The notes: a model not told the origin generated them from the letters alone. 64,000 bases of DNA from Kuschelorhynchus macadamiae (GCA_030620095.1 JAUTXW010005180.1:1-64000); one strand, 5' to 3'; positions 1 through 25,000 are shown, counted from the stretch's first letter. Program-made: numbers and translations.

Positions 1-2236
1 TCAGCTTTTCTATGCTCAGAAGTAATTTCGTCAAATTCCAAAATACTCAAATTGGAGAGCATACATATAGGTACATTTCTGAAAAAAAATTGATCCGAAA
101 AACTTAGTAGTTTTTTCCAAACTATCACCAAAGATAATTACTAAAATCTTGGAATATTTTTCGGAGAATACGTTAGGTTGGCAATTGCCGTTGGTAACAG
201 GTAAAGCTTAAACCCCTACCGCAAGAGGTCGGCCCAAATTTTTCAATATTTTCTACTGGAAGGGAAAGCGCAATGACGTCAAAGAAAATGGAATTCCGAT
301 CGCGTGTTGTCAATGACGTCAGATAAATAAACATTTATCTCTCGCATGGTCTTTCGTTTATTATTTTTTATCAGATTCTATGGTTTTTCTTTTAAATAAC
401 GTTTAGAATATTTTAATACATATCATGTTGGAAAAACTAAGTAACCAGTAGATTTGGGCAAATGGAACAACATAATTTTTTAAACAATATTTGTATTTTA
501 GGGGAGAAAATCGATCTTTCATTGAACTATGTGGGATATTAAGGAAGAGGAATGTATGTTTAGCTCATATCTTAGTTTGTTACGGTGGGTTCGTGTAACA
601 AATTTTAGTTTTATCTTTTTCTTTAGTTAATAAAAATTCACATCCTTATTGGTTGTTTTTTGTCATGTAACAAAAAAAATCAATCAAACTATTCTTAGTG
701 GCAAAAAATTATGCTAAATATACTAAATTTTGGAAAGGATTTCTTATCTCAAAATTGTTCTATTCTAAAAAATGGAAATATATAGATTTATTTGACCCTA
801 CGCAAAGAAAACGAATTGATGTTTCATATAGGTATTTAGTAAAGTATACCTACCTGGACATTTAATTTCAAAATAAACAAGTTTATAAAATTTCCTGCAT
901 ACCTTTAAACGTCCTCAAATGTTGTTTATCATTTTTATATCGGGTATGCAAAATACGCCTTGAGCGGGCGAAAACCCTTCTCCCTCAAACTATTAATAAA
1001 ATAGGAACAACTGTATAGAATTTAAAAGTAAAGTAAGTACCTAAATGTACTATAATTCTGCCATAGCACAAAACATGAATAAGCATGTCGTTTCTACTCT
1101 TTTTTTGAACAATTACAAACAGCTTTTTATGAACTATGACAAATTATTTTAGCATAAATTAAGCACTGAAATGTATTAGTCATGAAATGTTTTCAGGTAT
1201 ATCTGGGTAGAAGAGTGTTTTTTCTTTATTTTGATTCCAACTTCTACAATTTGTTATAAAGGTCAGAAAAAATTAAACTTCAAATACAAAATATTAAAAA
1301 ATATCCCCAAGATTCTAAACATATTTAGTCTCGTTTGAAATCTTATAATTGCAATGTCAGTAAAATGAAAATTGTTCTACTAATGGTTTAGCTTCTAGTC
1401 TAAGCAGATAAAAAAATTGTTCTGCTTTTACAGAAATAAAAAATTGTTTTGCAAGTTTCTGATAGGATTTTTCTATCTTCTGATAGGTCTAAAAGATAGC
1501 AAAGAGAAAAAGTTTGAATATAAAGTTTTTTCTTTTATAAATATTGAACATAGATGAGAAAATATAAAAAACTCTGCGGGTTAGTAATTTATTAGGAAAT
1601 AATAGCATTTACATAAAATGTATTTATATATTACAATATCATCATATACATTTTTAAGATTAGGAAAATAGTATCTATCTACAGTAATAATGATTTATTG
1701 AAGAAACCAATAGATCTTTTATTTCATATAAAATATAATTGCTTAGTTGCTAACAGAACGAACTAACTATATTTGTAGTCTAATTAATATATATTGATTA
1801 GATTAAAAAAAACAATAATTCAAATTATGCCCTCGAGTTGGTTAAAATATAAAATAATTATGTTTTTATTTTTGAACTACATATATAACCAAATGTAGAA
1901 ATGAACATATTTATATTAGTATCCTAAAATTCTAAACTAAATATTCCTAACTTACAAATCAGTAATTATCTTTTTTTTTCCTTATAGCATTTAAATAAAT
2001 AATACGTAAGATAACATTTTAGTAGCAATTGAAAGATATTTTTTGTAGTTTGGCTGGGTATTCATGAGTATGCTATCAAACTGTGGCACATATACACTAC
2101 AAATGTATAATATGTATATTAAATTATAAAATTCTGAGAATAATTTGACTTTCTTGTGTGTAGTGTAGTTTAGAGGTAACATTCAGCCTATTCTGAATGG
2201 ATTTAAGTTAAAACCTCCATACTCCAACACAAAAAC
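1..2236. other. AT-rich stretch with no gene seen
   Basis: I see no exon with both splice signals and a conserved protein motif here on either strand. The only distinctive sites are two TGACGTCA palindromes near 274 and 314, listed separately. The rest is AT-rich spacer or distal intron. If upstream PI4KA exons exist to the left, this could be intronic. Confidence 0.4.
274..321. promoter_or_regulatory. Pair of CRE-like TGACGTCA palindromes
   Basis: The sequence CAATGACGTCA occurs twice, with the perfect palindrome TGACGTCA at 274-281 and 314-321, 40 bp apart. TGACGTCA is the consensus for CREB/ATF bZIP dimers. Two full sites four helical turns apart in AT-rich DNA suggest a promoter or enhancer. 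No transcript start or adjoining exon can be named, so function is inference only. Confidence 0.35.
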
Positions 2237-2261
2237 ATATATATATATATATATATATATA
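2237..2261. repeat. (AT)n microsatellite
   Basis: An uninterrupted AT dinucleotide run of about 25 bp. Confidence 0.9.
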
Positions 2262-2384
2262 GTGTCCTTGAAAAAGTTCGCATCATATGGGAATTTTTTT
2301 ATTAGATCACTTTCTCAAAATTTAACATAGTTAATAACTTTTGCTTTACTAAGGATGAAAAATGGCTTATTCGAAAATAAATAT

Positions 2385-3112
2385 GTGACCTGCGTTACCT
2401 GTCAAACCTGTTTTATTTTATTTATTAAGTATGAAAAATGACTTAGAGGGAATAGTCACCTAACTTTTGTTCCCTGCCAGAATTGATATATTTCTTTAAA
2501 GAAGTCGCAGAGAAAGGGGTTATTTGCTAAAATACAAGAAAGTGCTATAAAAAAAGGTGTTTCTTTTATAGTTTTACATATGTCGAATTTTGGTCAGCAA
2601 TGCTAATTTTCAATTTTTATAACTTTGTCCAAGGCACATAAATATTAAAAAAATAGTTTTAAATTTGGATTATGCTCCTAAATTAGTCAATTACGACTTT
2701 TTTGTATTAAGATATCTATTTACTATCGAAAATCTTTAATTAATACATATATACTTAAAATTCCTAAAATCACGACAACTTTGCATCAAGCTTAACATAC
2801 TTTTGAGAAGCAATTTTAATTTTCAAAAAAGACACAGTTTATGGAATATTTAGGTGTAAGAAATTAATATTATGTTAAGGTTACTAACAGAAAACTCTTT
2901 TTTTTTAAGTTAGACAATTTTTTTAAATTTTCAAAAATCAGGAAAGTTTAAAAAAATATTAGAATTTTTGAACAAAATTTGGTATGCATATGTAAAATTA
3001 AAAAATAAACAACTTTTCTTAATACAACTTTTTCATATTTTAGCAAATAAGACCATTTTTCTGTAATTTTTTAAAAGAAATGTCAATTTTGACAGGTAAT
3101 GCAAGTTTTCTG
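2385..3112. repeat. Fold-back repeat with long imperfect arms
   Basis: Left-arm blocks recur in reverse complement on the right. TGCGTTACCTGTCAAA near 2392 pairs with TTTTGACAGGTAATGCA near 3087. TTATTTGCTAAAATA near 2520 pairs with the complement of a stretch near 3040, and the TTTTACATATG blocks near 2573 also pair. The arms are roughly 300 bp each and diverged, with no coding capacity. This fits an old MITE or fold-back element; no target duplication was assigned. Confidence 0.55.
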
Positions 3113-3329
3113 ATGTAAGTCTTTTATAAATATACTATAATGTAACAAATAAACTTGAAAATCATACCAGTATAGGTGAACAAACAAACTAGTAATATAA
3201 AAACATGGCTCATGCAAGCATCGGATAAATGGTCCTTAAGAAATGTACACTCCAGAATGTATGAATTGGCAAACAACACAAATAAGTAGTAGTGAAACAA
3301 TGCATTAATACTGAACCAGTTACAGTGTA

Positions 3330-3795
3330 CAGGGTGGTCGAAATTGGTCTGTTTTAACAGAGAAAACCTATTTCCTGACTAGATAGAGCAAAACTGACTT
3401 AGGTGTCATGGGCTCGATTTCTGAGAAATGTTTAATGGCAAAAACCGCCTGCCGATATTTTCACTGCCAACTGAGATATAGGGCGTTTTTCAATTTTCGG
3501 CCATTTTGAAAATTGTCCATAACTTTTTTATTTTGCGGAATATTAACATTCTGCAAAGACATTCTAAAGGCACTTTTTTATGTGCAATCCAGTGGCATAC
3601 TCAGATTTTTTCTATAGTTGTCCGTTTTATCATAAATAGGCAAAACTTTTTTTTTTCAAATGGAAATCATAGTTGGCTATAAATTATAAAAAATTCTCGC
3701 GTTTAGCCCTTTTCAGTGATATAAAGTTGTAGGTACTTATTTTCAAAAATAACGAAAATATTAGGTGTTTTTGGTTTACATCGAAGTAGGCTTTG
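3330..3795 (+). repeat. Left terminal inverted repeat of the Tc1/mariner element
   Basis: It starts CAGGGTGGTCGAAATTGGTC and ends near TCGAAGTAGGCTTTG. Its reverse complement is found at 5224-5686 with only scattered substitutions, for example in the CGCGTTTAGCCC region. Confidence 0.9.
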
Positions 3796-4046
3796 ATTTG
3801 TGATGACAATATCTCAATTATGTATTGTTAAGATTTATAGTTTGTTAGCAACTTAAACACAACTTTAAATAACACTAGCTAACGTTATTTTAATTATTTA
3901 TTATTAATTTTTTTTATTTTTTTTTGTTTACATAGCAAAGTTGAACAAAATTAACAAACTAAACTACTATTTACAGCTACAAGTGAAAATAAAAAATAAT
4001 TATGAAAATCTAGGTATTTAGTTAGATAGGTTTCTGATAAATATGT

Positions 4047-5078
4047 TTAGAGAAGTTGTTCAAATTGAGCCCCTCCCTGTTGAATACAAACTAAGCATCT
4101 TTTGCGTACCGAGTTGCAACTATTTATTAGTTCAACTGGGCTAATAGATGCAAAAGCTTGCCTAGTGGCCTCTTGCAATTCTTCTTTTGTGTGAAAGGTT
4201 CTTCCTTTAAATATCAAGTCCTTCAATCTTCCCCACAAAAAAAAATCTAAGGAGTCACAGGACCTAGCAGGCCAAGGTATGGGGCCCCACGTACCAATCC
4301 AATTTTCTCGAAATTCGAAGTTTAAAAGATCAGTTGTGATCCTTGCATTGTGCGGGGGACAACCATCTTGTTGATAGTAGATATTTCTGGCATCAGCTAA
4401 AGGTATGTCTTCCAACAAAGGGACAATATATGTGCGCAAAATATTTACATAATCATCTGCAGTTAAATTTCCATCGTAAAAATAAGGTCCCACAAATCTT
4501 CCTCGGAATATCCCCACCCATATATTGAATCCACACCGACCTTGCCGGTCTTGTTGCACAACTACGTGTGGATTTTCAGTGGACCAGTGATATGAATTAT
4601 ATCTATTAAATATACCAGAAGTATCTACTCTGGATTCATCACTCCAAATAATATTTAATGGAAAATTCTCATTCTCCATGAATTTTTGCTCATACCACTG
4701 ACAAAATCTCAATCTTCTAGCGGCGTCCCCTTCACGGAGTTGATGAACTCTTCTCGTTCTGTACGGTTTGAATTTATGTTTTTTGAGTATTTTTAAAACG
4801 GTGGTCTTTGGAACATTCGTTATATTAGCCAATGTTCGAGAGGAGGTGCCAGGATGATCTAATACCTCACCAATTATATTTAGCTGCTGGATTTCCTTTT
4901 CTTCCTTTAGTTCATAATGTCTTGTTCTTAACTTTTTAAAACTTCCGTAATTTACTAAATTACTTTTTAATGTTTGATAAATTCGGTTATCCGGTTGACG
5001 TCGCTCGGGAAATGTATTAAAATATAATTCACTAGCTGCTTCAGGAACTTCGTTAGATAATATGTAACATTTTAACAT
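4047..5078 (-). CDS. Tc1/mariner-superfamily transposase, 343 aa
   Basis: This should be the cut-and-paste transposase of the surrounding element. It binds the terminal repeats and carries out cleavage and strand transfer in the nucleus. Residues ~1-45 look like a DUF4817-type N-terminal helical region. Residues ~62-110 form a helix-turn-helix (PGTSSRTLANITNVPKTTVLK). The DDE_3 core follows: D147 in IIWSDES, D238 in YYQQDGCPPHNA, and a third acidic residue at D275 in WPARSCDSLDFFLWG. The usual motif there is SPDLTPLDFFLWG, so this copy is two residues shorter at the third catalytic block. The frame is open from ATG to stop. Activity is uncertain because of that change. Confidence 0.9.
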   Translation of the reverse strand: MLKCYILSNEVPEAASELYFNTFPERRQPDNRIYQTLKSNLVNYGSFKKLRTRHYELKEEKEIQQLNIIGEVLDHPGTSSRTLANITNVPKTTVLKILKKHKFKPYRTRRVHQLREGDAARRLRFCQWYEQKFMENENFPLNIIWSDESRVDTSGIFNRYNSYHWSTENPHVVVQQDRQGRCGFNIWVGIFRGRFVGPYFYDGNLTADDYVNILRTYIVPLLEDIPLADARNIYYQQDGCPPHNARITTDLLNFEFRENWIGTWGPIPWPARSCDSLDFFLWGRLKDLIFKGRTFHTKEELQEATRQAFASISPVELINSCNSVRKRCLVCIQQGGAQFEQLL

Positions 5079-5223
5079 ATCATACTTTTCATAATTCTAA
5101 AACATATTTTGTCAGCAACTTAACACAACTTTATAAAGATAACACCAAAACGCAATAATTACACCAGACTACAGTAATCTGACAGCAATATATTCAAAAT
5201 ATTGAACGCGCGTCATTATTCCA

Positions 5224-5686
5224 AGGCCTACTTCGATGTAAACCAAAAACACCTAATATTTTCGTTATTTTTGAAAATAAGTACCTACAACTTTATATCA
5301 CTGAAAAGGGCTAAACGCGGGCATTTTTTATAATTTATAGCCAACTATGATTTCCATTTGAAAAAAAAAGTTTTGCCTATTTATGATAAAACGGACAACT
5401 ATAGAAAAAATCTGAGTACGCCACTGGATTGCACATAAAAAAGTGCCTTTAGAATGTCTTTGCAGAATGTTAATATTCCGCAAAATAAAAAAGTTATGGA
5501 CAATTTTCAAAATGGCCGAAAATTGAAAAACGCCCTATATCTCAGTTGGCAGTGAAAATATCGGCAGGCGGTTTTTGCCATTAAACATTTCTCAGAAATC
5601 GAGCCCATGACACCTAAGTCAGTTTTGCTCTATCTAGTCAGGAAATAGGTTTTCTCTGTTAAAACAGACCAATTTCGACCACCCGG
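5224..5686 (-). repeat. Right terminal inverted repeat of the Tc1/mariner element
   Basis: Reverse complement of the left repeat, ending CGACCACCCGG before the TA duplication at 5687-5688. Confidence 0.9.
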
Positions 5687-5931
5687 TATATAAAACAACA
5701 AACTCTCAATATAACATGACTATCAGCAACAAAATTGGGATAGCTATGGGGCCACCTTTATTTCCATTTCTAAGTAGAAACTTTTGCATTAAATATAATT
5801 CAAATATATCTTTACATAAAGAAATTTTACTACTAAATTCTGCACACCACAAACACGCCTACTCATACTCATAAGATGCATTAACTAGTCATGGGGATTT
5901 ACTAAAAAAGTATAAACTGTTCTACTAACGA

Positions 5932-17182
<11,251 letters not shown>

Positions 17183-19958
17183 TACACATATCCTAATTAC
17201 ACAGGTAACACAGAAATTCATAAACAAATATTTAGAAAGCTTAGACACAGTCACAAGAGTGAGAAGTTCTAAACTAAACGTAGACGTTTTAAAAATACAA
17301 GTACTAGTCATTTTAAAATACACCCATAATAAACAAACAGGAAATTCTCAACCCAAGACTCAAGCTATCATAAAATCATGTTCATAAAAATATAAGGAAA
17401 GCAATATTCCGGGTATTTAGATATTAAAAAACTTGTTTTTATCGGCACACACCGAAAGGTGCCGAGAGTCGAAAGGCCCTGCAATTATGACTTCGGCTAG
17501 CTGATAAAAAAACAGTCAATAGGGGAGATCAGAAATATTATAGTCTGGGAAAGAGGTATTCTTTAACAGCCTCTCTCGTTTTATTTCATTTCGCAGCAAA
17601 GATAGATATATCAACGAGGCAAGAAATACATGTCATGTGCAATATTTTGAATTTTCTATCAAAGGAATGTAAAACTCATAAAGTTATTTGCTTGGGATGG
17701 AGGGGATGCCACAATGTTGCGTCACTGTTAAGCGTTTTCTGAAATATTTGAATGTTTCCGTTAAAAGTGAAACTACTTATTTGCATAGTATTTGATAGAT
17801 ATTATTTAATATTCGTACATAAATATGTTATAACATTAAATATTGAACGTGTTAATTTATTTATATGGCCTATTTTGGAAAAAATTAAAAAATAATCGGA
17901 TTCCGACATTGATGCGTCATCTACAGAGTGGCGCTTGAGGTTTGAGTTCGAAAAATGAACACGAGAAATTTTATAGCGTGGATTTGCACTCTTAATGTGT
18001 TTTATTTATTTTATTTTTGTATAATTCTTCTAATAGCTTAAAAATGTAAAAACAAACAAAACCATGTTACTGTCAGATTGTCACATGGTTGCCGAATGTT
18101 GCATATCTGTTTAAAAAAGTTGATTTAATAATTATTACATATTTTACTTTTCGTTGTAAATAAATATTGATTGCTAACGAATATTAATTGTACATATAAA
18201 TAATTCAGATATGAACGGTTATGAATAGTATTTCTTTTCGAACCTTAATTTGTAACAGTTGCTTAAATTCGTGGATAAAAATTAACTTTTGACAACATGG
18301 TTTTGAGCATGTGCAGATTCGATAATTCCAGTACCGTATACCATTGCACACGGATAATCGGGGTTTTTTACTATAATAGTTGATTTAGCTTTAGGCTGAA
18401 GCGTAACAACACTTATTTAGCTGTAAAAATTTATCGGGAAAGATTTCCAAATGAAAGACTACCGAATCATAAAAGATTTGTGTTAGTATAAACGCGCTCG
18501 AGAAACAGGAAACGTAATTCCTGCGAACTAATTTCAATAACATTTTATTTTTTAATATCTTATGAAAACCTCAGTGTACCGTGGTGATAAAATTGTTGAC
18601 GAAAACGATCATCACAATCGGCTTTTTGCCGCAGCGGAGCAGATAAAAATACCCCAGATACACCTCAGAGAGTTTGTGAAAACTTAGCCTTTTCCGAGCT
18701 TGTGTGAATAGTGATGGTGCTCATTTTCAACCCTGACTTTAATTTTTTTCGTGGGTGTGTTATCTGTAGTTTAAATTACAAATAAGGTGTTTCTTATCAA
18801 TATTTTTATTTATACAAAAGTATCGGTTTCTTAAAAAAAAAGATAAACAGATTCAAGCCTGATAAACAATCATTATTATTCATTAAGTTTTTTTTTATAA
18901 TAATTAGACGATACAAATTTAAATTTTAATTTTTAAATCAAATGAAAAAATCTGTTCTATCTAGCATGAAAATAACAAATTGTGGAGTGTTCCGAGCATA
19001 AATTTTAAAATGACCGTAACTTCAAAGCTGTTGAACTCTGGTTAAGTTATTACATTAACACAAGTTGATATAAATAAAATAATTTTTTGTTCAATAATGT
19101 TTCTGTTTATTGTGATGCAGGTTCCATTATCTGTTGTTCCGAAATAAGAAACAAAATGTTGACACCTATTGACTATTAATCCCCGGTTATATAAGACTTG
19201 GTTGCTTATAATTTACCCCATTTACGCGTGTTAAAATTTTGCACTTGTTTCTCTTTCACCTTGTAATGCTCAAGCTATTTTTTTGCTTTTTGTAGTAGGA
19301 TTAAAATGTTAAAAACTGCGGGGGATGCAATAGAAATATTTTGCTGTTCAATAACATTATTTTCAACTAACTACAAAAGTTCAACAGGGAAAATAATAAA
19401 AAAAATGTTAATGAATAAATAAAATTATAATTTTGTCAATAACTAAAATTAAAAGACTAATGTTAACCATAACAATAAAACGTTTACAATTATTTTTTCT
19501 AGAAGTTGAACTTTAAATTCGATTTAAAAACCTATATGTCTTGTATACTTTTTATTTTTTTAAGACTCGTAATGCTATTGTATAAAATTGATTTTCTTCC
19601 AAAATTAAACTGTGTTTTGTTATTTGCAATTTATTACATTGTATTATGTTTGTGTGAATCATTCGTTTCGAAAATAAAACTTCTTTTTCCTACGCCTAAT
19701 ACATAATACCAACATAATCATGTTTTTGGTCAAGTAAAATACATATTACACTTACCAGTGAGTAATGACTTATTACTCACGGCCTACAACCAATCCCGTA
19801 AGTTTAGTCTTAGAAAAAGTACATTATTCTACTCATATATAATAGCTGTTAATCATGACGCTGATGTAATTAATACATATACATTTTGTAAATCCAAATT
19901 TTGTAAGCGTAAATAAAATCACCTTAGTATGTAAAAATAAGCAATTGTTTTTTTTTAG
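17183..19958. other. Spacer or PI4KA intron; no supported exon
   Basis: This lies between the putative first exon of the minus-strand gene and the first visible PI4KA exon. The acceptor TTTTTTTTAG at 19958 shows that an upstream PI4KA exon must exist, but I find none here. A 41-codon frame at 18562-18687 (starts MKTSVYRGDKIVDEN) is open but too short to support. Confidence 0.4.
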
Positions 19959-21946
19959 ATTTAGGTCCAACAACTCCGATCTCAGGTCTACAAAACAACG
20001 AGCTAGCGAAACCAAACGACTTTGCACGGCCAACCTCGGGTTGGATAAACACAGTTCCATTGTCTACAAGCACAGCTACGTTAAGTAAAAGATCAATCAA
20101 ATCTGCAAGAAAAGTTCCAATGGCAGACAACTTTGTTAAGTGTTATTTGAAAAAGAGAAACTTGATTTTAGAATTGCTTGCTGTTGAAATTGAATTTTTG
20201 GTTGTTTGGCACAATCCTACATCAAGGTAAATTTATTTAACCATAAATTCACTTTTCCTGCTTTATTTACCAGGTCGGTTTTGCGTATCTGCCTTAGTTT
20301 ACGAAACGTCGGAATCAAAATCTGACAACATCTAAAATTTGACGCACAAAGTTGCTTTGAAAATGTCTTTACAGATTTGAAAAATTTTAAGGAAATAATT
20401 TTTTTCCATTTAATAATTTCTCTTATATCTTATAAAAAACGCAGCCCTTTTGTTGGTTTTTACCTAAATAGAATTTCGAAATCGTTAAGATATAAATCGG
20501 TGTTTTATGATGGTCTGATAAATGATAAGAAATTAAAATCATCTATTAGGTCACAAACATCGTTAAATAAATTTAAAGAAGTATTAAAACGATATTTACT
20601 AAATAGCCAAGATTGATATATTTATAAAATAATCTTACTGTAATAATTAATAAAATATTCTGTATTTAAATAAAGTGTAATAGTAGCATTTTTGCTAAAT
20701 AAGCCATATTATTACACTGTATGTAAAGATATACTTTGACATGTTTGCAAATTTTAAAGAATGGATTTGTGCAATTTAAGTTTAAAACAACTACTGCGAC
20801 ACGTACGCTAGTGTTAAAAAGTCGCCGTTTCTACTTGCGCTTTGTAAACTACTTTTTTTTTACATTGAAATATTTTTGATTATCCTTTTACTAATTTTAT
20901 ATAATCTTTAGGACATCTTCGAAACCACACTTGGAAAATAATTCAGTCTAATGAGTTACATACATATATTAAATCTTATCTTTATAAACTTGTTTATCTG
21001 TCGATATATAGTCTAAACAGTTATAAAAGCAATAATCGAATGTATTAAAATTTAATGTATTCATTTGTTTGGTGAAAAAGCTGGACCTAGTTCAACTCCA
21101 ATTTGGATTTCTATGACTGCTATTTTTTAATTTTTTAGGCCGGAATTAATTATACCAGGTGAAGAGAACATAGCTTCTTGGCGAGCAAAAACTATAACCG
21201 ATAAACAGTGGCACGATTACACGCGATTGGCTTGGGACATTTCTCCAGTATTAGCAGTTTATCTACCAACTAGGTTTAAAACGAATGATGCCATAATAAG
21301 CGAAATCAAAAGCCAAGTGCAAATGAATCCAACTTCCGTTACGCACGTTCCCGAAGCTCTACAGTATTTGGCAACTACAGAAGCTATCTTAGCTGACAGC
21401 CCCAAATTGGTACACATGTTAACTTGGGCGAGAGTGTCGCCCATACAGGTATCTTCTTTTTACTTTTTCAATTCTGTTTCAGAGATTAATTCTATATAAA
21501 TTTTGTTAACCGTTTTGTGTTAGAAAATGGTAGTACTTTATTATATAAAATCTCCTGTGGAAAAGGAAACTAAAGCATGAAAAATCACAGCTGTTTGCAT
21601 TAATGTATGAAAAAAAGATGAAATTAATTCAATTTAATATTAGTTTTAAACTATTAAAGGATGGATTATTTTAAAAAAATCTTAAAAGCTTTGGCTCATG
21701 TGTTTTGTATACTTTTAGGAACCTTCACAATTATCTTATTCAATAAACCCAAATAATTTCGTTGTCTATTTTAGGCCCTTGCTTACTTCAGTAGACAGTT
21801 TCCATCACATCCAATTTCTGCCCAGTATGCAGTCAGGGTACTAAGTTCTTATCAGGCTGATGCAGTGCTATTTTACATTCCTCAACTGGTACAAAGTTTG
21901 CGTCATGATAAGGTGAGATTTTAGTTTGTTAGTTTTTTAAAAAACT

Positions 21947-22001
<55 letters not shown>

Positions 22002-25000
22002 ATACTTATATACTTATATTTTACTTTTAAAGTTCTAGCGGACATGGCAACCTTTAAAAATATAAGATATTTATTTATAATTAATTTAAAAACATAACGG
22101 AACACCCAGTGAGACAATGAGTACTAAAAACAATAAACTGGGCTAGAATTTCTAGCCTTGCGACAACTAGATCCTTATTAGTATATAATATGGATTAATT
22201 ACAAAAAAGCAGTTGTATGTCCAATCAACACTTTTTATCCATGTCTAATTTATTTTTAATTGTTTAATAGAAATTATCAAAGGAAAAAAGTATTTTTAGA
22301 GGACTTTTTGGTTGTTTGTTTACTTAATTTTTTGTTAATTTTTTTTTGTTATATCAAAAAAGTACAATTAGGCGTATTTTGTTAACTTTCTGAGGACATT
22401 AGACACAATTTAAAAGTAAGTACTAATACTGTCCTAATAAAATAAATACATAATATCGCCGCCGTAGATTATACGATTAAAAATAGTTTTATGTAAATTG
22501 TCACGACGAAGATAGGTTAGTATTCGGATTAAAGATCATCTAAATTTTTTCAGATATTTATTTTTTTTTTCAAACATGAGCTTTTGATGTAGTTATTATA
22601 CGTTATCTAGCAACTAACTTAATAGTGCAGGCGCCAAAGGAAGTTCAATATGCAAATTGCGAGGACCATCAACTATGTTCACATTCTTGTACCTTACCTG
22701 AGACCCCAAAATAACAGAAAAATGAATGTTGCCACATTATTGTTGGTCCCATTCCATCATTTTCTTATCGCACGTTGCAGAAGGTTAATTAATATTTCTA
22801 TAGGATTGATGTTAACTTAGACAATTGTATTGCCTACGTCATCTGAAGTCAAAAATGCCCTTAATTTGAATTGATATTTTGTTTTTATACCTACCGGACA
22901 AAAAAAAACTTACTTTTCTTTCAAGCACTGAAAATAAATTGCAACTTTCTTTTGTACTAGGGCTCCTACATATACATAAGTAAAAAAGACAAAATGTTTT
23001 AAATTACAAAGTTCTTAATTTTCTGAGGTATTTAAATTTAATTTGAACCACTTAGAAGCAGATTCAAGAATGTTCTTTCACATATTTCAAGCGGTAAAAA
23101 TTCAATTTGCAGATGTTATAATCCTTAGCGCTGATACAGATGTTTTCATCAAGGGGATTTATTTCTGGAATAAACTAACACCTCTTAGTTGTCTAGATCT
23201 ATGGTTCTACGGTTCTATTTTCAGGGCGTCATTTGGCTCCTTAATCTCAGGTAAAAACATTTGTCCTATTTTGCGAGCATTACAATCAATAAGTGGTTGC
23301 GATACTAATAGATTGGGCACCAAAAACTGCATCGTTGGATTTCGTACAAAAAACTCTAGCATTTTTGGGAAACATATTATTAAAAACCATTTTAGCCAAT
23401 TGATTATACTTTATTTGGCTGTGAAGAGAGACGATAATTTGTACCTACGACACATGACAAACCTACCTTTTCCAGTGTCTTTGATAAAGCCCTGTAAGTG
23501 TACAACGGATTGTCAAGTAATGGCTTGTAGTTGCTAAAAATTCGAATTAACTTGAATTTTGTTGTGTAAATACGTAAACAATGATTATCAAAATAAGAAT
23601 GCCTGATTATTTGTATTTTTTCTTATATGTAACTTTTAGAATTGTTCCCTAATCAGAAGACTTCTACGTCTAGATGCCTGAATCGGTCATTCAAGTTTTG
23701 AGTAGGTAAAAAGAGAGACAAACATATATGTATTTTTAAAATCAGCAAAATATGACGCATCTTTTGATACCATACTCGATTGGCTTAAATATTTTTTTTT
23801 TTCGAAAAAAATTTAAAAAACCATTTTTGAATTTTTAAATTGTTGATGTAATAATAAGATTGTTCTACATAAAATTTTTCTCAGCGAAATCGGTAAATTA
23901 AATTACCGATAAAACGGACGGACAATGAAACTTCGGTAGTAAAGTTCTAATAGAACCCTAAAAAACTACTTATTGCCACTAAAATAATCTTTAAATAACG
24001 CTATACTATTTGCTCAATCGACATATTCGATATGTAACTGGAGGAGGATATAAAAAATGGACCAATAAAGTCTGTGGCAACATCCAAAATATTAATCTGT
24101 CAGCATTTCTGAATTTATATAATTGATCCAGCTCCCTATAATAAATTTTTTTAAGTTTGAATGGTAAGTCTACATGTTTAGACATAAAATTTCTTAAACT
24201 GTTTTTCATTTAATCTATATTTATGTATATTTTTTTTGTGCAAAAATAAAGTGTGATATAGGGACAAACTGTTAAAATTTTTATATACCCATTATGGCGG
24301 AATAAAATGGCGGCCTAATGAAATGTTTAGGGTGCCAGAGAACTACTTATCCAATTGATTTAAAATTTTGCACAAAAATCATGTGTTAAACAGGGATTCA
24401 TTGGTATGTCCACCATGTATTTATATAATATCATGTTCAGTTAACTAAATAAAATCATGAACAACATTAATTAGGAAACACTAAAAAAAATTAATAACGT
24501 AGTTTGGTGAGTTTTTTGTTTTAAAGTTGCTATCTTGAAAATGTATTTCTAAATCAGTTAATATCTTCTTTGCTCTAGCGACTCACCAATACCTTATTGA
24601 TAACTTGTTATATTTGTTTGATTACTGTTCTAGTTCTTCATCCGTCTCATCAGAAATGTGCACAGTTTCAGTTTGTGCTACAAAATCGGCAGGATAGGCT
24701 TCATTATCATCTTCTAATATTAAATCGTTTTCGATGTTGATAAGCTCTTCCAAATCATTGCTAATGCCTATTGCTTCAGAGTTTCGCCACATTTGAGATA
24801 AGACAGACAAGGGTAGATCATCTTCTACTGGATAATCAACGTTTTCAACATTTATTTTCACTCTTCAGTTATTTTCACGAGTGAATCCCGCTTTACGAAA
24901 GCAATTTTTGATTGTCTCTCTTGTGACCTTCTGCAGACAGTTTTTATAAAATATGCCGCATCTAGCACATGCATAGCTTTGGTAAGACTTTGATCAGTAT

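Larger units (their letters stand above)
3330..5686 (-). mobile_element. Tc1/mariner-type transposon with ~460-bp inverted repeats
   Basis: The element is 2357 bp and is flanked by TA on both sides (3328-3329 and 5687-5688), the target duplication of the Tc1/mariner superfamily. The outer ends are C(A/C)GGGTGGTCGAAATTGG in inverted orientation. The inverted repeats run about 460 bp inward to the TCGAAGTAGGC sequence and differ at only a few positions, which suggests recent insertion. A single transposase frame lies between the repeats on the minus strand. Repeats this long are unusual beside the short ends of classic mariner elements. Confidence 0.9.

Noticed and set aside
18562..18687. 41-codon frame starting MKTSVYRGDKIVDEN
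   Set aside because: Reads like protein, but there is no splice signal, family match or promoter evidence, and it does not match PI4KA.
19833..20130. Minus-strand open frames over 19.8-20.1 kb
   Set aside because: Antisense of the first visible PI4KA exon; no motif.
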